From Candidatus Bathyarchaeota archaeon JdFR-04 (GTDB lineage Archaea > Thermoproteota > Bathyarchaeia > Bathyarchaeales > UBA233): a stretch of 7,024 nt of DNA. Positions within the stretch are counted from its first letter, which is position 1, and each line of letters opens with the position of its first letter. The notes beneath the pieces are model-generated. The model worked only from the letters and a program-made list of their open reading frames with translations, searched no databases and had not been told where the DNA came from. Both the position numbers and the translations under genes were made by a program. This document shows, piece by piece, positions 1 through 5,881 of this stretch. The stretch is taken from NCBI GenBank assembly GCA_002010925.1, contig MTLR01000164.1:1-7024 (forward strand). Reading direction: 5' to 3'.

Positions 1-2
1 CT

Positions 3-13
3 AAGGAGGTGAT
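3..13 (+). promoter_or_regulatory. Strong Shine-Dalgarno out of frame with the first gene
   Basis: AAGGAGGTGAT is an almost complete complement of the 3' end of archaeal 16S rRNA. It is followed at once by ATG at 14-16, which opens a reading of only 16 codons (stop TAG at 62-64). The in-frame TTG of the long reading lies 22 nt downstream, too far for this site. The site therefore either belongs to a frameshifted ATG start of the same gene or marks another short reading. Confidence 0.6.
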
Positions 14-35
14 ATGAATTTTAAACCCAAATATC

Positions 36-770
36 TTGACAGACGTAATTGTGAGTGTTATTAGTGGGTTCTTCGGCGGATACTTCTCCATCTATTTAGC
101 GGAACGAACAGAGAAAAGAAAAACCCATTTCAAAGACATAAAGGATAACGTGTTGAAACCTATTAGTGAGGAACTCAAAATGCTTATCCAACGCCTCGAG
201 ATCTGGGAAGATAGGTCCATAGAGTCATTAATCAAATATGTAGAGAACGACATCAAGTGGACTGATGTATTCTCCCTGAAGAATCGGGTTTTGGACGAGG
301 GGCTTTATGAAGATCTGAAAAATCACTTTCCAGAGTTAGCGAAGAAATATGAACTGGTAAACGCAGTTATTAGGAAGGATTATCTAAAGTACCTCGATAT
401 CTTGGGAAAGGTATATTCAAGGGTTAAAGAAGAGTTGGAACAGAGGCTTAAGGCAATGGGAAAGATGAAACTTAAAGGTATTTCTCCTGAACTGGCTCTC
501 AGAATACTTGAGGAGTGTACAAAGGCCGTTATCATGAGTATTGAAGGGCATGATAAATACGATTATCCCACTATATATAAGAGTTTGAAGTCGGAAGGGT
601 TAATACAGACCGTAAATGAGGTTGTTGAGGAACTATCTAAAGAACCGTTGGTTAAGGATTTTGTTGCCCTCAAACAGAAGATTCTTCGAATCATCTCTGA
701 TGCTCTAAAGGAAACTAAATTGAAAATAAATTATCAAGGAAAATTACCACACAAATGTCCATACCTTTAG
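36..770 (+). CDS. Membrane-anchored helical protein of unknown function
   Basis: I do not recognise a named family. The reading is 244 residues from a TTG start. Residues 4-22 (VIVSVISGFFGGYFSIYLA) form one hydrophobic, glycine-containing segment, likely a membrane anchor. A basic stretch (EKRK) follows it, and the remaining ~220 residues are charged and strongly helical with no enzymatic motif. The protein ends in a short KCPYL tail. Small archaeal proteins of this layout are common, but their roles are unknown. The start is doubtful. TTG at 36 has no ribosome site nearby, whereas a near-perfect Shine-Dalgarno (3-13) sits against an ATG at 14 in another frame. Losing one base between 19 and 31 would join that ATG to this frame. 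An in-frame TGA at 15-17 blocks further extension. The body of the gene is open and convincing; only the N-terminus is uncertain. Confidence 0.72.
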   Translation: MTDVIVSVISGFFGGYFSIYLAERTEKRKTHFKDIKDNVLKPISEELKMLIQRLEIWEDRSIESLIKYVENDIKWTDVFSLKNRVLDEGLYEDLKNHFPELAKKYELVNAVIRKDYLKYLDILGKVYSRVKEELEQRLKAMGKMKLKGISPELALRILEECTKAVIMSIEGHDKYDYPTIYKSLKSEGLIQTVNEVVEELSKEPLVKDFVALKQKILRIISDALKETKLKINYQGKLPHKCPYL

Positions 771-780
771 AACAACTCAC

Positions 781-811
781 CTTTTAGACTCTAGCGGTTT
801 TTATCTAAAAG
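781..811 (+). terminator. Inverted repeat after the first gene, possible terminator
   Basis: CTTTTAGA (781-788) and TCTAAAAG (804-811) are exact complements around a 15-nt loop containing a T-run. The repeat starts 11 nt after the TAG of the first gene. It could terminate or protect that transcript. Archaeal terminators usually need only a T-tract, so the hairpin may instead be a binding site. Confidence 0.35.
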
Positions 812-844
812 AGTGAAATGATATCTTGTAGTAGAGACATAGGG

Positions 845-852
845 TTTATAAT
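845..852 (+). promoter_or_regulatory. TATA box for the EVE/DUF365 operon
   Basis: TTTATAAT is the best archaeal TATA-like element in the 150-nt gap before the EVE gene. A start of transcription about 26 nt downstream (near 875) would give a leader of roughly 45 nt, carrying the GGGGAG ribosome site at 908-913. The placement also puts the palindrome at 871-882 on the transcript start. Confidence 0.45.
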
Positions 853-870
853 GTTGGAATACAAAATTAT

Positions 871-882
871 CTTGCATGCAAG
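871..882. promoter_or_regulatory. 12-bp perfect palindrome at the EVE promoter
   Basis: CTTGCATGCAAG is a perfect 12-bp palindrome lying over the predicted transcript start, with GTTAAC directly after it (883-888). A dimeric repressor bound here would block initiation. No known archaeal operator consensus was recognised, so the role is inferred from symmetry and position only. Confidence 0.35.
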
Positions 883-920
883 GTTAACAACACTTAGTGG
901 TATAGACGGGGAGTGTATAG

Positions 921-1358
921 ATGACTTATTGGCTTTGTGTAACAAATGAGGAGAATTGGAGAGTTGTTAAGGAAAAGAATGTTTGGGGAGTTGCTGAGAG
1001 GTTTAAGAGTGCAATTCAAAGAGTTAAACCCGGAGACAAACTTATATTCTACGTAATGCAAACAAAGAAAGATAAAGAGGTCGTCCCCTCCAGGATTGTT
1101 GGAATATACGAAGTTATATCCGAGCCTTACAGAGATTCAACAAAGATCTTTAAGGCTTATGGGAGTGAGTCAACTTTTCCATATAGAGTTAAGCTAAAAC
1201 CAGCTAAAATCTTTGATAAACCTTTGTTTTTCAAGGAACTTGTCCCGAAACTAAGTTTCATTAGGAATAAGCAGCGTTGGTCAGGATCGCTGAGAAGAGC
1301 GATGGTTGAAATTCCTGAGAAAGATTATAATATTATTGTTGGGTTGAGGGGTGCATAA
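921..1358 (+). CDS. EVE-domain (PUA-like) protein, UPF0310/PH1033 type
   Basis: This 145-residue protein is a full-length single EVE domain. Recognisable stretches in order are [11 protein letters not shown] near the start, VWGV (about 21-24), [11 protein letters not shown] (about 35-45), IVGIYEV (about 59-65), YPYRVKLKP and KQRW near the end. These match the archaeal PH1033-like proteins. EVE domains have the PUA fold with an aromatic pocket, and several are thought to bind modified bases in DNA or RNA. They are often found fused or adjacent to restriction systems. No enzymatic motif is visible. ATG at 921 is supported by GGAG at 910-913, 7 nt upstream. The next gene begins 2 nt after the stop, so the two are almost certainly cotranscribed. 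A role as reader of modified nucleic acid beside the downstream methyltransferase is an inference. Confidence 0.9.
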   Translation: MTYWLCVTNEENWRVVKEKNVWGVAERFKSAIQRVKPGDKLIFYVMQTKKDKEVVPSRIVGIYEVISEPYRDSTKIFKAYGSESTFPYRVKLKPAKIFDKPLFFKELVPKLSFIRNKQRWSGSLRRAMVEIPEKDYNIIVGLRGA

Positions 1359-1360
1359 GA

Positions 1361-1813
1361 TTGAGTGAAGAGATAGTTGGTGTTATATACCCAGTTCCAA
1401 GCAACTTGATTGATAGAATTTTTAAGGAAGGTAAAGACGTTTTTATTAAGCATCCAACATGCTTCAAAAAATTGAAACCAGGGCACAGAGTTCTTTTTTA
1501 TGCTTCACAAGAGATAAGGGGCATTGTTGGAGAAGCTACCATTAAAAACATCGATTTTCTAAAGATTAGTGAAATTTACAAGAGGTATCGAGATAGAGTT
1601 TTTATAAGTGAGGAAGAGGCAAAAGCTTACTCCAGGCCTTTAGATTCTAGGGGAACTGGTGTTGGCGGGGCTAGAGATATTAAGTTTCTTGTCTTAGAGC
1701 TTCAAGACATTAAAAAATATGATAAGGTTGTTAAGCCTAAGAGATTTATAACCGTTGGGGGAAAATATTTAACGAAGAAAGAATATGAGGAAATTAGTGG
1801 GAAAGTATTTTAG
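1361..1813 (+). CDS. DUF365-like (PUA-like fold) archaeal protein
   Basis: The 150-residue product resembles the archaeal DUF365 family, whose function is unknown. Markers are an opening IVGVIYPVP, then RIFKEGKDVFIKHPTCFKKL, LKPGHRVLFYASQ, IVGEATI, YRDRVFISEEE and the C-terminal PKRFITVGGKYL. The segment KPGHRVLFY...IVGEATI parallels KPGDKLIFY...IVGIYEV in the EVE protein immediately upstream, so the two probably share the PUA-like beta-barrel. A Gly-rich stretch near residues 97-105 (RGTGVGGAR) may be a loop at the ligand surface. The TTG start at 1361 is supported by the SD-like GAGGGGTG at 1347-1354, 6 nt upstream, inside the end of the previous gene, with a 2-nt gap between genes. Family assignment is from memory of conserved motifs. 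The neighbourhood suggests a nucleic-acid-reading accessory to restriction-modification. Confidence 0.75.
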   Translation: MSEEIVGVIYPVPSNLIDRIFKEGKDVFIKHPTCFKKLKPGHRVLFYASQEIRGIVGEATIKNIDFLKISEIYKRYRDRVFISEEEAKAYSRPLDSRGTGVGGARDIKFLVLELQDIKKYDKVVKPKRFITVGGKYLTKKEYEEISGKVF

Positions 1814-1873
1814 TATTGGAAATGAAGGAGCTCGAATAGGTTAAGTTTCATTAATAATGGATGTTGTCGACTA

Positions 1874-1899
1874 CTTAAGTGAAGTTTTGACTTCTTAAG
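1874..1899 (+). promoter_or_regulatory. Imperfect hairpin before the restriction-modification gene
   Basis: CTTAAG (1874-1879) plus GAAG (1881-1884) can pair with CTTC (1891-1894) plus TTAAG (1895-1899), giving a 9-bp stem with a 2-nt bulge and a 6-nt loop. It sits 25 nt before the chosen ATG and covers the alternative GTG start region. It could attenuate read-through from the EVE/DUF365 genes or serve as an operator. It is AT-rich and could also be chance. Confidence 0.3.
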
Positions 1900-1923
1900 A
1901 CCGTGTGTTGGAGCTGGCTTGAT

Positions 1924-4900
1924 ATGAGTAGGGAAGTAACTTTTCAAGATGAACTTAAAGAATTGTTGAAGAGTGCATCACGTGGGGCTAGATTTGATGG
2001 CTTAGAAATCTCTAGGGTTGAAAGAGATTACCCGGTTGATAGGAAAAAAACTGATATAGCAGTTTTTCTTAAAGGGGAAGTACCCTTTGTTTTCATAGAA
2101 ACTAAGAAGAAAGTTGAGAGACCTGGATATCGAAGGGCGAGAAGATTCTTCCATCCCATGGGGCAGGCTGTTGTAGGTCAAGCAATTAGCTATGCTGCTC
2201 TATATTTAAATCGATATGGACAAGCTCCACCATACTTTGCAACAGCAAACCCAACAGGCATAGCTGTTTTCAGAACCCCTGAACATATCAGAGAGTTTAT
2301 CTACATGGATAGGGTTGATAAAGGAGAATATGATAGAGTTTTTAAGCCTGGAAAATTTGCAGAGCTGATTAGGGACTACTTAATTGTTTTTGAAGACCTT
2401 GAACTCAATAAGGAATATATACAGACTTTTTTAGATAGGCTTGCGAAAGACTACCAGAAAAAGTATATTTTGAAGGTTAGCCCCTCATGGGCATTGATAG
2501 GTTATCTTAGAAAATTCGTTGAGGGTTTAACTAGCAGAATTAAAAGATTTATGGAGTTAAAGATTAAGAGAGAGCAGAGATTGAAGGAAGAACTTGAAAA
2601 AATGAAGAGGGAAATGGGGTATAAACCTGACAGTGAACAGTTGGTTAAAATGATGTCCTATGTTCTCATGGACAAAATAATATTTTACAAGATTCTTGAG
2701 GCTAAATATAAGTTACCTAAGCTTATTGGAGATGTTCTTGATAAAAGTTCATCCAGCAATTTTATGAAACAGCTAAACGGGTTCTTTGAAGAAGCCATAT
2801 TAGTGACTAAGGATTTTGAACCAATTTTTAGAACTGGTATTTACGATATGATGTTTTTGCCTGATGAAGAGGAGGTAATGGAGTATATTGCAGACTTTAT
2901 AGATACGTTAGAACGCATAAATGTTCTTGAACTTGGAGATTTTGCAGGTTATATCTACGAGGAGTTAATTCCAGATGAGGAAAGACACCAACTAGGACAG
3001 TTTTATACTCCTCCTGCCATAACCGAGTTGATCACTAGATGGGCTATTAGAAGTCAAGAAGATGTTATTTTAGATCCCGGAGTAGGTAGTGGAACTTTTC
3101 TTCTATGGGCGTATAAGGTCCTACTAAAGTTAAAAACTGGGAGAGATGAACTCCCAGCCCCTAGGGATGTTCATGAAAAAATATTGAACCAACTTTATGC
3201 AATTGACATAAACCCGTTCCCAGCACACCTAACAACAATGAACCTCGCAATGAGAAATGTAAGAGCTCCATTTGAAAACATGAATGTTATAGTGGATGAC
3301 TTCTTTAGAGTAAGACCTGGAGAGACTTATCTTTTAAGAGTTAAAACTCCTAAAGGGGAAGAGGTGAGAAGTGTATCTCTCCCTAAATCGTTTAATGCCG
3401 TGGTGGGAAACCCACCGTACACTAGGTGGGTGGAGATACCTGAACCAACCCAAAACCTCATACTTGATCCTAACGATGAGTTAAGAGATGAGATAAGTAA
3501 GTATGGGCTAACTCCTCAGGTGCGGAGGGGAATTGAACCAGGTATATACATTTACTGGATAATGCATGCCGCAAAGTTTTTGAAAAACGGTGGAAGGCTC
3601 GGCATGATTATATCTAATATGTGGCTTCAAACAGACTACGGGGTTAAATTTGGAAACTTCCTGCTTGACAACTTTAAAATCGAGGCTGTAATAGATTTCT
3701 CCGCTAGGCTTTTTAGAATCCCTCTTATAGCAACATGTGTAATACTTTTGGAGAAGTGTGAAGATGAGGAAGAACGGAAAAAGAATGAGGCAATATTCAT
3801 GTTCATTGATAAAGAAGCTAAGGTGGACGAGATACTTGAAGCACTACAAGAGCCAGAGAAATTTACGAATAAGTTTTTAATTAACGTAGTGAAACAGGAA
3901 AATATACCGAGAGATGATAAGTGGATTAGTTTGCTTTTCAACCCAGATGAAATACTTGATTTACTGATTAAAAATCCTTTAATGGTCAAAATGAGCGAGT
4001 TATTTGAGCCAAGTAGAGGAAATACTACTTTTTCTATGTGGGCTATTCGACATGGAAGAAGACCGGATTTAGGTGCAAAGGATTTCTTCTACTTTAATGA
4101 AAGTAAGGCTAAGGAGTATGGAATAGGAGACGATTTTCTTGAACCAGCCATTACTGGCGCCAGACAAGTAAAATATTTTACTTTTACTGAGAAGGATTGG
4201 AAAACCCTTAGGACTGGAGATAAGAACTGTTATCTGTTCATATGTCATAAACCTAGGGAAGAGTTACCGGATAGTGTAAAGAAGTATATTGAGCTTGGAG
4301 AACCTATTTGTCCTATTTGTGGGAAAAAGTTTAAGGAACCTAAGATTGATAGCGAAGGCTTCTTCACATGTGTTAATGGGCATAGGATTAGTGGCTCTGA
4401 GAAAATTATCACACTTATTCCGAAAACTAGGGGAGGAGGCACAATAGCTAGTGAAGCCATAGCATGTAAAACTAGGGAGAAAGAGAAGAAATATTTTTAC
4501 GGCTGGTACGATCTTGGTGGGTTCAAATATGCTCCAATAATGGCTATATATCAATCGCAGTATAAGACAAGGTTCTTTTACTGTAAACATCCAGTAGCAA
4601 CATACCATGCAATAATTACCTTTATTCCCAAAGTTGATTTAAATGAAACTCAGATAAAAGCTCTTTTAGCGTATTTAAACTCTAGTTTCACACAGTTGTA
4701 TGTTGAGAAAAATGCCAGAACTACTGGTGGAGGAATTGCTGCATTAGAGGTTGATTACGCACAAAGTATCCCAGTTATAGATGTTAGAGAACTTGATGAC
4801 ACCTACTTAAATAAATTGGCTTCACTATTCGATAAATTAGAAAAGGAAGCTAGAAGACTGGGCGATGCCGCTAAAAAGGAAAATGTGGAAAAACTATGGG

Positions 4901-5139
4901 ACAGCATTATATTAGAAATAGATAATGTTGTTGAAGAGATATTAAAATTGCCTAGTGGGGTAGGTTCAATTGCAAAAAACATAGCTATGGAAATGATGGA
5001 AAGAAGAGTGGCAAGAACAAAGGGAGCTAGACCTGAAGCAGTTAAAGGCGAAGAAACACCCGTAGTAAAACCTAAGAAAAAGAAATCAAGGAAAAAGAAA
5101 AAGGAGGCTTCTACACCATTAAATAAATGGATGAAATAA
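1924..5139 (+). CDS. Single-chain type IIG-like restriction endonuclease / N6-adenine DNA methyltransferase
   Basis: This 1071-residue enzyme combines cleavage and methylation. The N-terminus is a PD-(D/E)xK nuclease: D44, then a strand ending in E59-T-K61, followed by helices with GQAISYAALY. A helical linker with a short coiled coil spans about 160-335. The methyltransferase follows, with GQFYTPP (358-364), SAM motif I DPGVGSGTF (384-392) and catalytic NPPY (496-499), the signature of N6-adenine methylation. The rest is a target-recognition region with C796-x2-C799-x16-C816-x3-H820, a probable zinc finger, and the LNSS motif (918-921) typical of type IIG specificity domains. The tail (1049-1060) is nearly all Lys/Arg. 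There is no helicase motif, so ATP-driven translocation is unlikely. I prefer ATG 1924 (GGAG at 1910-1913) over GTG 1903, which lacks a ribosome site. No lesion was seen, so it is probably active. Confidence 0.9.
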   Translation: MSREVTFQDELKELLKSASRGARFDGLEISRVERDYPVDRKKTDIAVFLKGEVPFVFIETKKKVERPGYRRARRFFHPMGQAVVGQAISYAALYLNRYGQAPPYFATANPTGIAVFRTPEHIREFIYMDRVDKGEYDRVFKPGKFAELIRDYLIVFEDLELNKEYIQTFLDRLAKDYQKKYILKVSPSWALIGYLRKFVEGLTSRIKRFMELKIKREQRLKEELEKMKREMGYKPDSEQLVKMMSYVLMDKIIFYKILEAKYKLPKLIGDVLDKSSSSNFMKQLNGFFEEAILVTKDFEPIFRTGIYDMMFLPDEEEVMEYIADFIDTLERINVLELGDFAGYIYEELIPDEERHQLGQFYTPPAITELITRWAIRSQEDVILDPGVGSGTFLLWAYKVLLKLKTGRDELPAPRDVHEKILNQLYAIDINPFPAHLTTMNLAMRNVRAPFENMNVIVDDFFRVRPGETYLLRVKTPKGEEVRSVSLPKSFNAVVGNPPYTRWVEIPEPTQNLILDPNDELRDEISKYGLTPQVRRGIEPGIYIYWIMHAAKFLKNGGRLGMIISNMWLQTDYGVKFGNFLLDNFKIEAVIDFSARLFRIPLIATCVILLEKCEDEEERKKNEAIFMFIDKEAKVDEILEALQEPEKFTNKFLINVVKQENIPRDDKWISLLFNPDEILDLLIKNPLMVKMSELFEPSRGNTTFSMWAIRHGRRPDLGAKDFFYFNESKAKEYGIGDDFLEPAITGARQVKYFTFTEKDWKTLRTGDKNCYLFICHKPREELPDSVKKYIELGEPICPICGKKFKEPKIDSEGFFTCVNGHRISGSEKIITLIPKTRGGGTIASEAIACKTREKEKKYFYGWYDLGGFKYAPIMAIYQSQYKTRFFYCKHPVATYHAIITFIPKVDLNETQIKALLAYLNSSFTQLYVEKNARTTGGGIAALEVDYAQSIPVIDVRELDDTYLNKLASLFDKLEKEARRLGDAAKKENVEKLWDSIILEIDNVVEEILKLPSGVGSIAKNIAMEMMERRVARTKGARPEAVKGEETPVVKPKKKKSRKKKKEASTPLNKWMK

Positions 5140-5143
5140 ACAT

Positions 5144-5162
5144 AATTTATTTTATTTTATAT
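5144..5162 (+). terminator. T-rich terminator after the restriction-modification gene
   Basis: A run of T-blocks separated by single A residues begins within 6 nt of the TAA stop of the restriction-modification gene. Oligo-T tracts on the coding strand are the normal archaeal termination signal. No strong hairpin accompanies it. Confidence 0.5.
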
Positions 5163-5289
5163 TAGTGTTCTTACGGAGGTCTTTTGCTGCTTTTAGCACG
5201 CGTTACTTTGTATAATGTTTCTTTCTACAAATATACGTCAAAAGTGTTATGGTTCATCTATGGATCCTGGCCTTATTTTACATTTGTAG

Positions 5290-5313
5290 TTTATGTCCGC
5301 AATAGGACATAAA
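5290..5313. promoter_or_regulatory. Perfect 9-bp inverted repeat, candidate operator
   Basis: TTTATGTCC (5290-5298) and GGACATAAA (5305-5313) are exact complements around the 6-nt spacer GCAATA. The total of 24 bp suits a dimeric regulator contacting two successive major grooves. It lies about 35 bp upstream of the TATA box at 5348, a position compatible with activation of the small gene at 5390. The cognate regulator is not identified. Confidence 0.5.
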
Positions 5314-5347
5314 ATTCATGGGGGATCCCAGAGAACATTTGTTGCTC

Positions 5348-5356
5348 TTTATAAAA
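5348..5356 (+). promoter_or_regulatory. TATA box for the 47-codon gene
   Basis: TTTATAAAA is a strong archaeal TATA element. Transcription about 26 nt downstream would begin near 5378, just before the small gene, leaving a very short leader. This supports the small reading at 5390 being expressed. Confidence 0.5.
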
Positions 5357-5389
5357 TAACACTATTATATTATAGTGGGGTTGCTGGCG

Positions 5390-5533
5390 GTGAGTGAAAG
5401 GCTGTACAATGCCTTAGACGCCCTACTATTGATATATGATGATCTCTGCAGTGAGTGCAAGAAGAAGCTGGACAACGTCATAAAGACAATTCTCAGAGAA
5501 AGAAAAAGAATACTCGAAACACAAATAAGCTAA
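5390..5533 (+). CDS. Small 47-residue helical protein with a CxxC pair
   Basis: This short reading starts at GTG and gives a 47-residue, Leu/Lys-rich, almost certainly all-helical product. It has one CSEC motif (C20, C23), an acidic-hydrophobic first half and a basic second half (LRERKR). I do not recognise it. Support for its reality is a good TATA box at 5348-5356, a GGGG ribosome-site candidate at 5377-5380 placed 9 nt before the GTG, and compact packing: its TAA interlocks with the TAG of the opposite-strand regulator in the four bases CTAA. TTG at 5381 is an alternative start adding three residues. Its third codon positions look more GC-rich than its neighbours'. A single CxxC could bind metal in a dimer or form a disulfide; function is unknown. 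Confidence 0.55.
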   Translation: MSERLYNALDALLLIYDDLCSECKKKLDNVIKTILRERKRILETQIS

Positions 5534-5742
5534 CCCTCACTTTCTTTTTTGATGCGTGAAAAAGAAATACTTTCTATTCTCTTTTCCAGTTCTTCTAATC
5601 TCCTGCGAATAGCATCCTTAACAAAATCAGAGATATTAGTATAGCCAAGCTCAGGGTATTCATTTATTATTTCTTCTATTCTCCTGATAAGGATCTCAGG
5701 GACTCTTAAACTTCGATAAATTTGTGGGGTTGTTTTTGGCAT
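5530..5742 (-). CDS. Ribbon-helix-helix (CopG/Arc-type) transcriptional regulator
   Basis: The 70-residue protein has a clear RHH layout: a short strand (residues 8-14, IYRSLRV), helix 1 (about 15-28, PEILIRRIEEIINE), a turn with PELGYTNIS, and helix 2 (about 38-56, DFVKDAIRRRLEELEKR), then a charged tail. RHH proteins dimerise through the strands, which insert into the major groove. This type is frequent in archaeal plasmids, viruses and chromosomal remnants. ATG at 5742 is supported by GGTG 6 nt upstream. It is divergent from the double-RHH gene at 5882 across a 139-nt region with three palindromic sites, so autoregulation and cross-regulation are likely. No toxin gene is adjacent on its own transcript, which argues against a plain antitoxin role. 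Confidence 0.85.
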   Translation of the reverse strand: MPKTTPQIYRSLRVPEILIRRIEEIINEYPELGYTNISDFVKDAIRRRLEELEKRIESISFSRIKKESEG

Positions 5743-5756
5743 TTTTTACACCTTTA

Positions 5757-5774
5757 TTCTACATAGATGTAGCA
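5757..5774. promoter_or_regulatory. Operator-like site 1 in the divergent RHH control region
   Basis: The 18-mer TTCTACATAGATGTAGCA contains the 6-bp inverted repeat CTACAT/ATGTAG around AG. It matches site 3 (5863-5880) at 14 of 18 positions. It covers the predicted transcript start of the minus-strand RHH gene, whose TATA-like CATAAAAAAT lies at 5785-5794, so binding here would repress that gene. Confidence 0.5.
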
Positions 5775-5792
5775 AGTATGACTAATTTTTTA

Positions 5793-5810
5793 TGTAAAAT
5801 AGATGTTACA
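5793..5810. promoter_or_regulatory. Operator-like site 2 in the divergent RHH control region
   Basis: TGTAAAATAGATGTTACA has matching ends TGTAA/TTACA and equals site 3 at 14 of 18 positions. It lies between the two divergent TATA elements, directly upstream of each, where a bound protein could interfere with TFB/TBP assembly in both directions. Confidence 0.5.
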
Positions 5811-5818
5811 AAGATGCG

Positions 5819-5834
5819 ATATATTTATATATAT
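5819..5834 (+). promoter_or_regulatory. TATA box for the double-RHH gene
   Basis: An uninterrupted 16-base run of alternating A and T is the most TATA-like stretch in the divergent region. Initiation about 26 nt after its centre would fall near 5853, giving a leader of about 30 nt that contains operator-like site 3 and the ribosome site. Confidence 0.5.
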
Positions 5835-5862
5835 GTTCTTTGTAAAAAAGAAATCGAAAAGA

Positions 5863-5880
5863 TGTTACATAGGTGTAACA
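5863..5880. promoter_or_regulatory. Operator-like site 3 overlapping the ribosome site of the double-RHH gene
   Basis: TGTTACA (5863-5869) and TGTAACA (5874-5880) are exact complements around TAGG, making the best of the three related sites. The GGTG ribosome site (5872-5875) lies inside it, ending 6 nt before the ATG at 5882. The same bases could therefore act as a DNA operator and as an RNA hairpin hiding the ribosome site. Confidence 0.6.
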
Positions 5881-5881
5881 A

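Larger units (their letters stand above)
5140..5389. other. Intergenic region separating defence genes from the mobile-type cluster
   Basis: These 250 bases hold no convincing reading; the longest ATG reading noted (5318) is 13 codons. The contents are the T-rich tract at 5144-5162, a 24-bp palindrome at 5290-5313, two GGATCC hexamers (5262-5267 and 5323-5328, the second within the octamer GGGATCCC) and a TATA box at 5348-5356. No tRNA end or obvious attachment-site repeat was found, although gene content changes across this gap. Confidence 0.5.

Noticed and set aside
1903..1923. GTG start adding seven residues (MCWSWLD) to the restriction-modification enzyme
   Set aside because: No ribosome site precedes it and it directly follows a hairpin; ATG 1924 gives the natural N-terminus MSREVTFQDEL.
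3636..3989. 117-codon minus-strand reading inside the restriction-modification gene
   Set aside because: It is serine-rich low-complexity text antisense to a well-supported coding frame, with no recognisable motif.
4245..4608. Two overlapping minus-strand readings (4245-4460 and 4264-4608)
   Set aside because: Both are antisense shadows of the target-recognition region of the restriction-modification enzyme and show no family features.
5262..5328. Two GGATCC hexamers about 60 bp apart near the end of the restriction-modification gene
   Set aside because: They look like a restriction recognition site, but type IIG enzymes normally recognise asymmetric sequences, and two short palindromes can occur by chance.
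5435..5470. ATGATGA resembling a C box of an archaeal C/D guide RNA
   Set aside because: No D or D' box (CTGA) at a suitable distance and no terminal stem, and the segment lies in the 47-codon reading.
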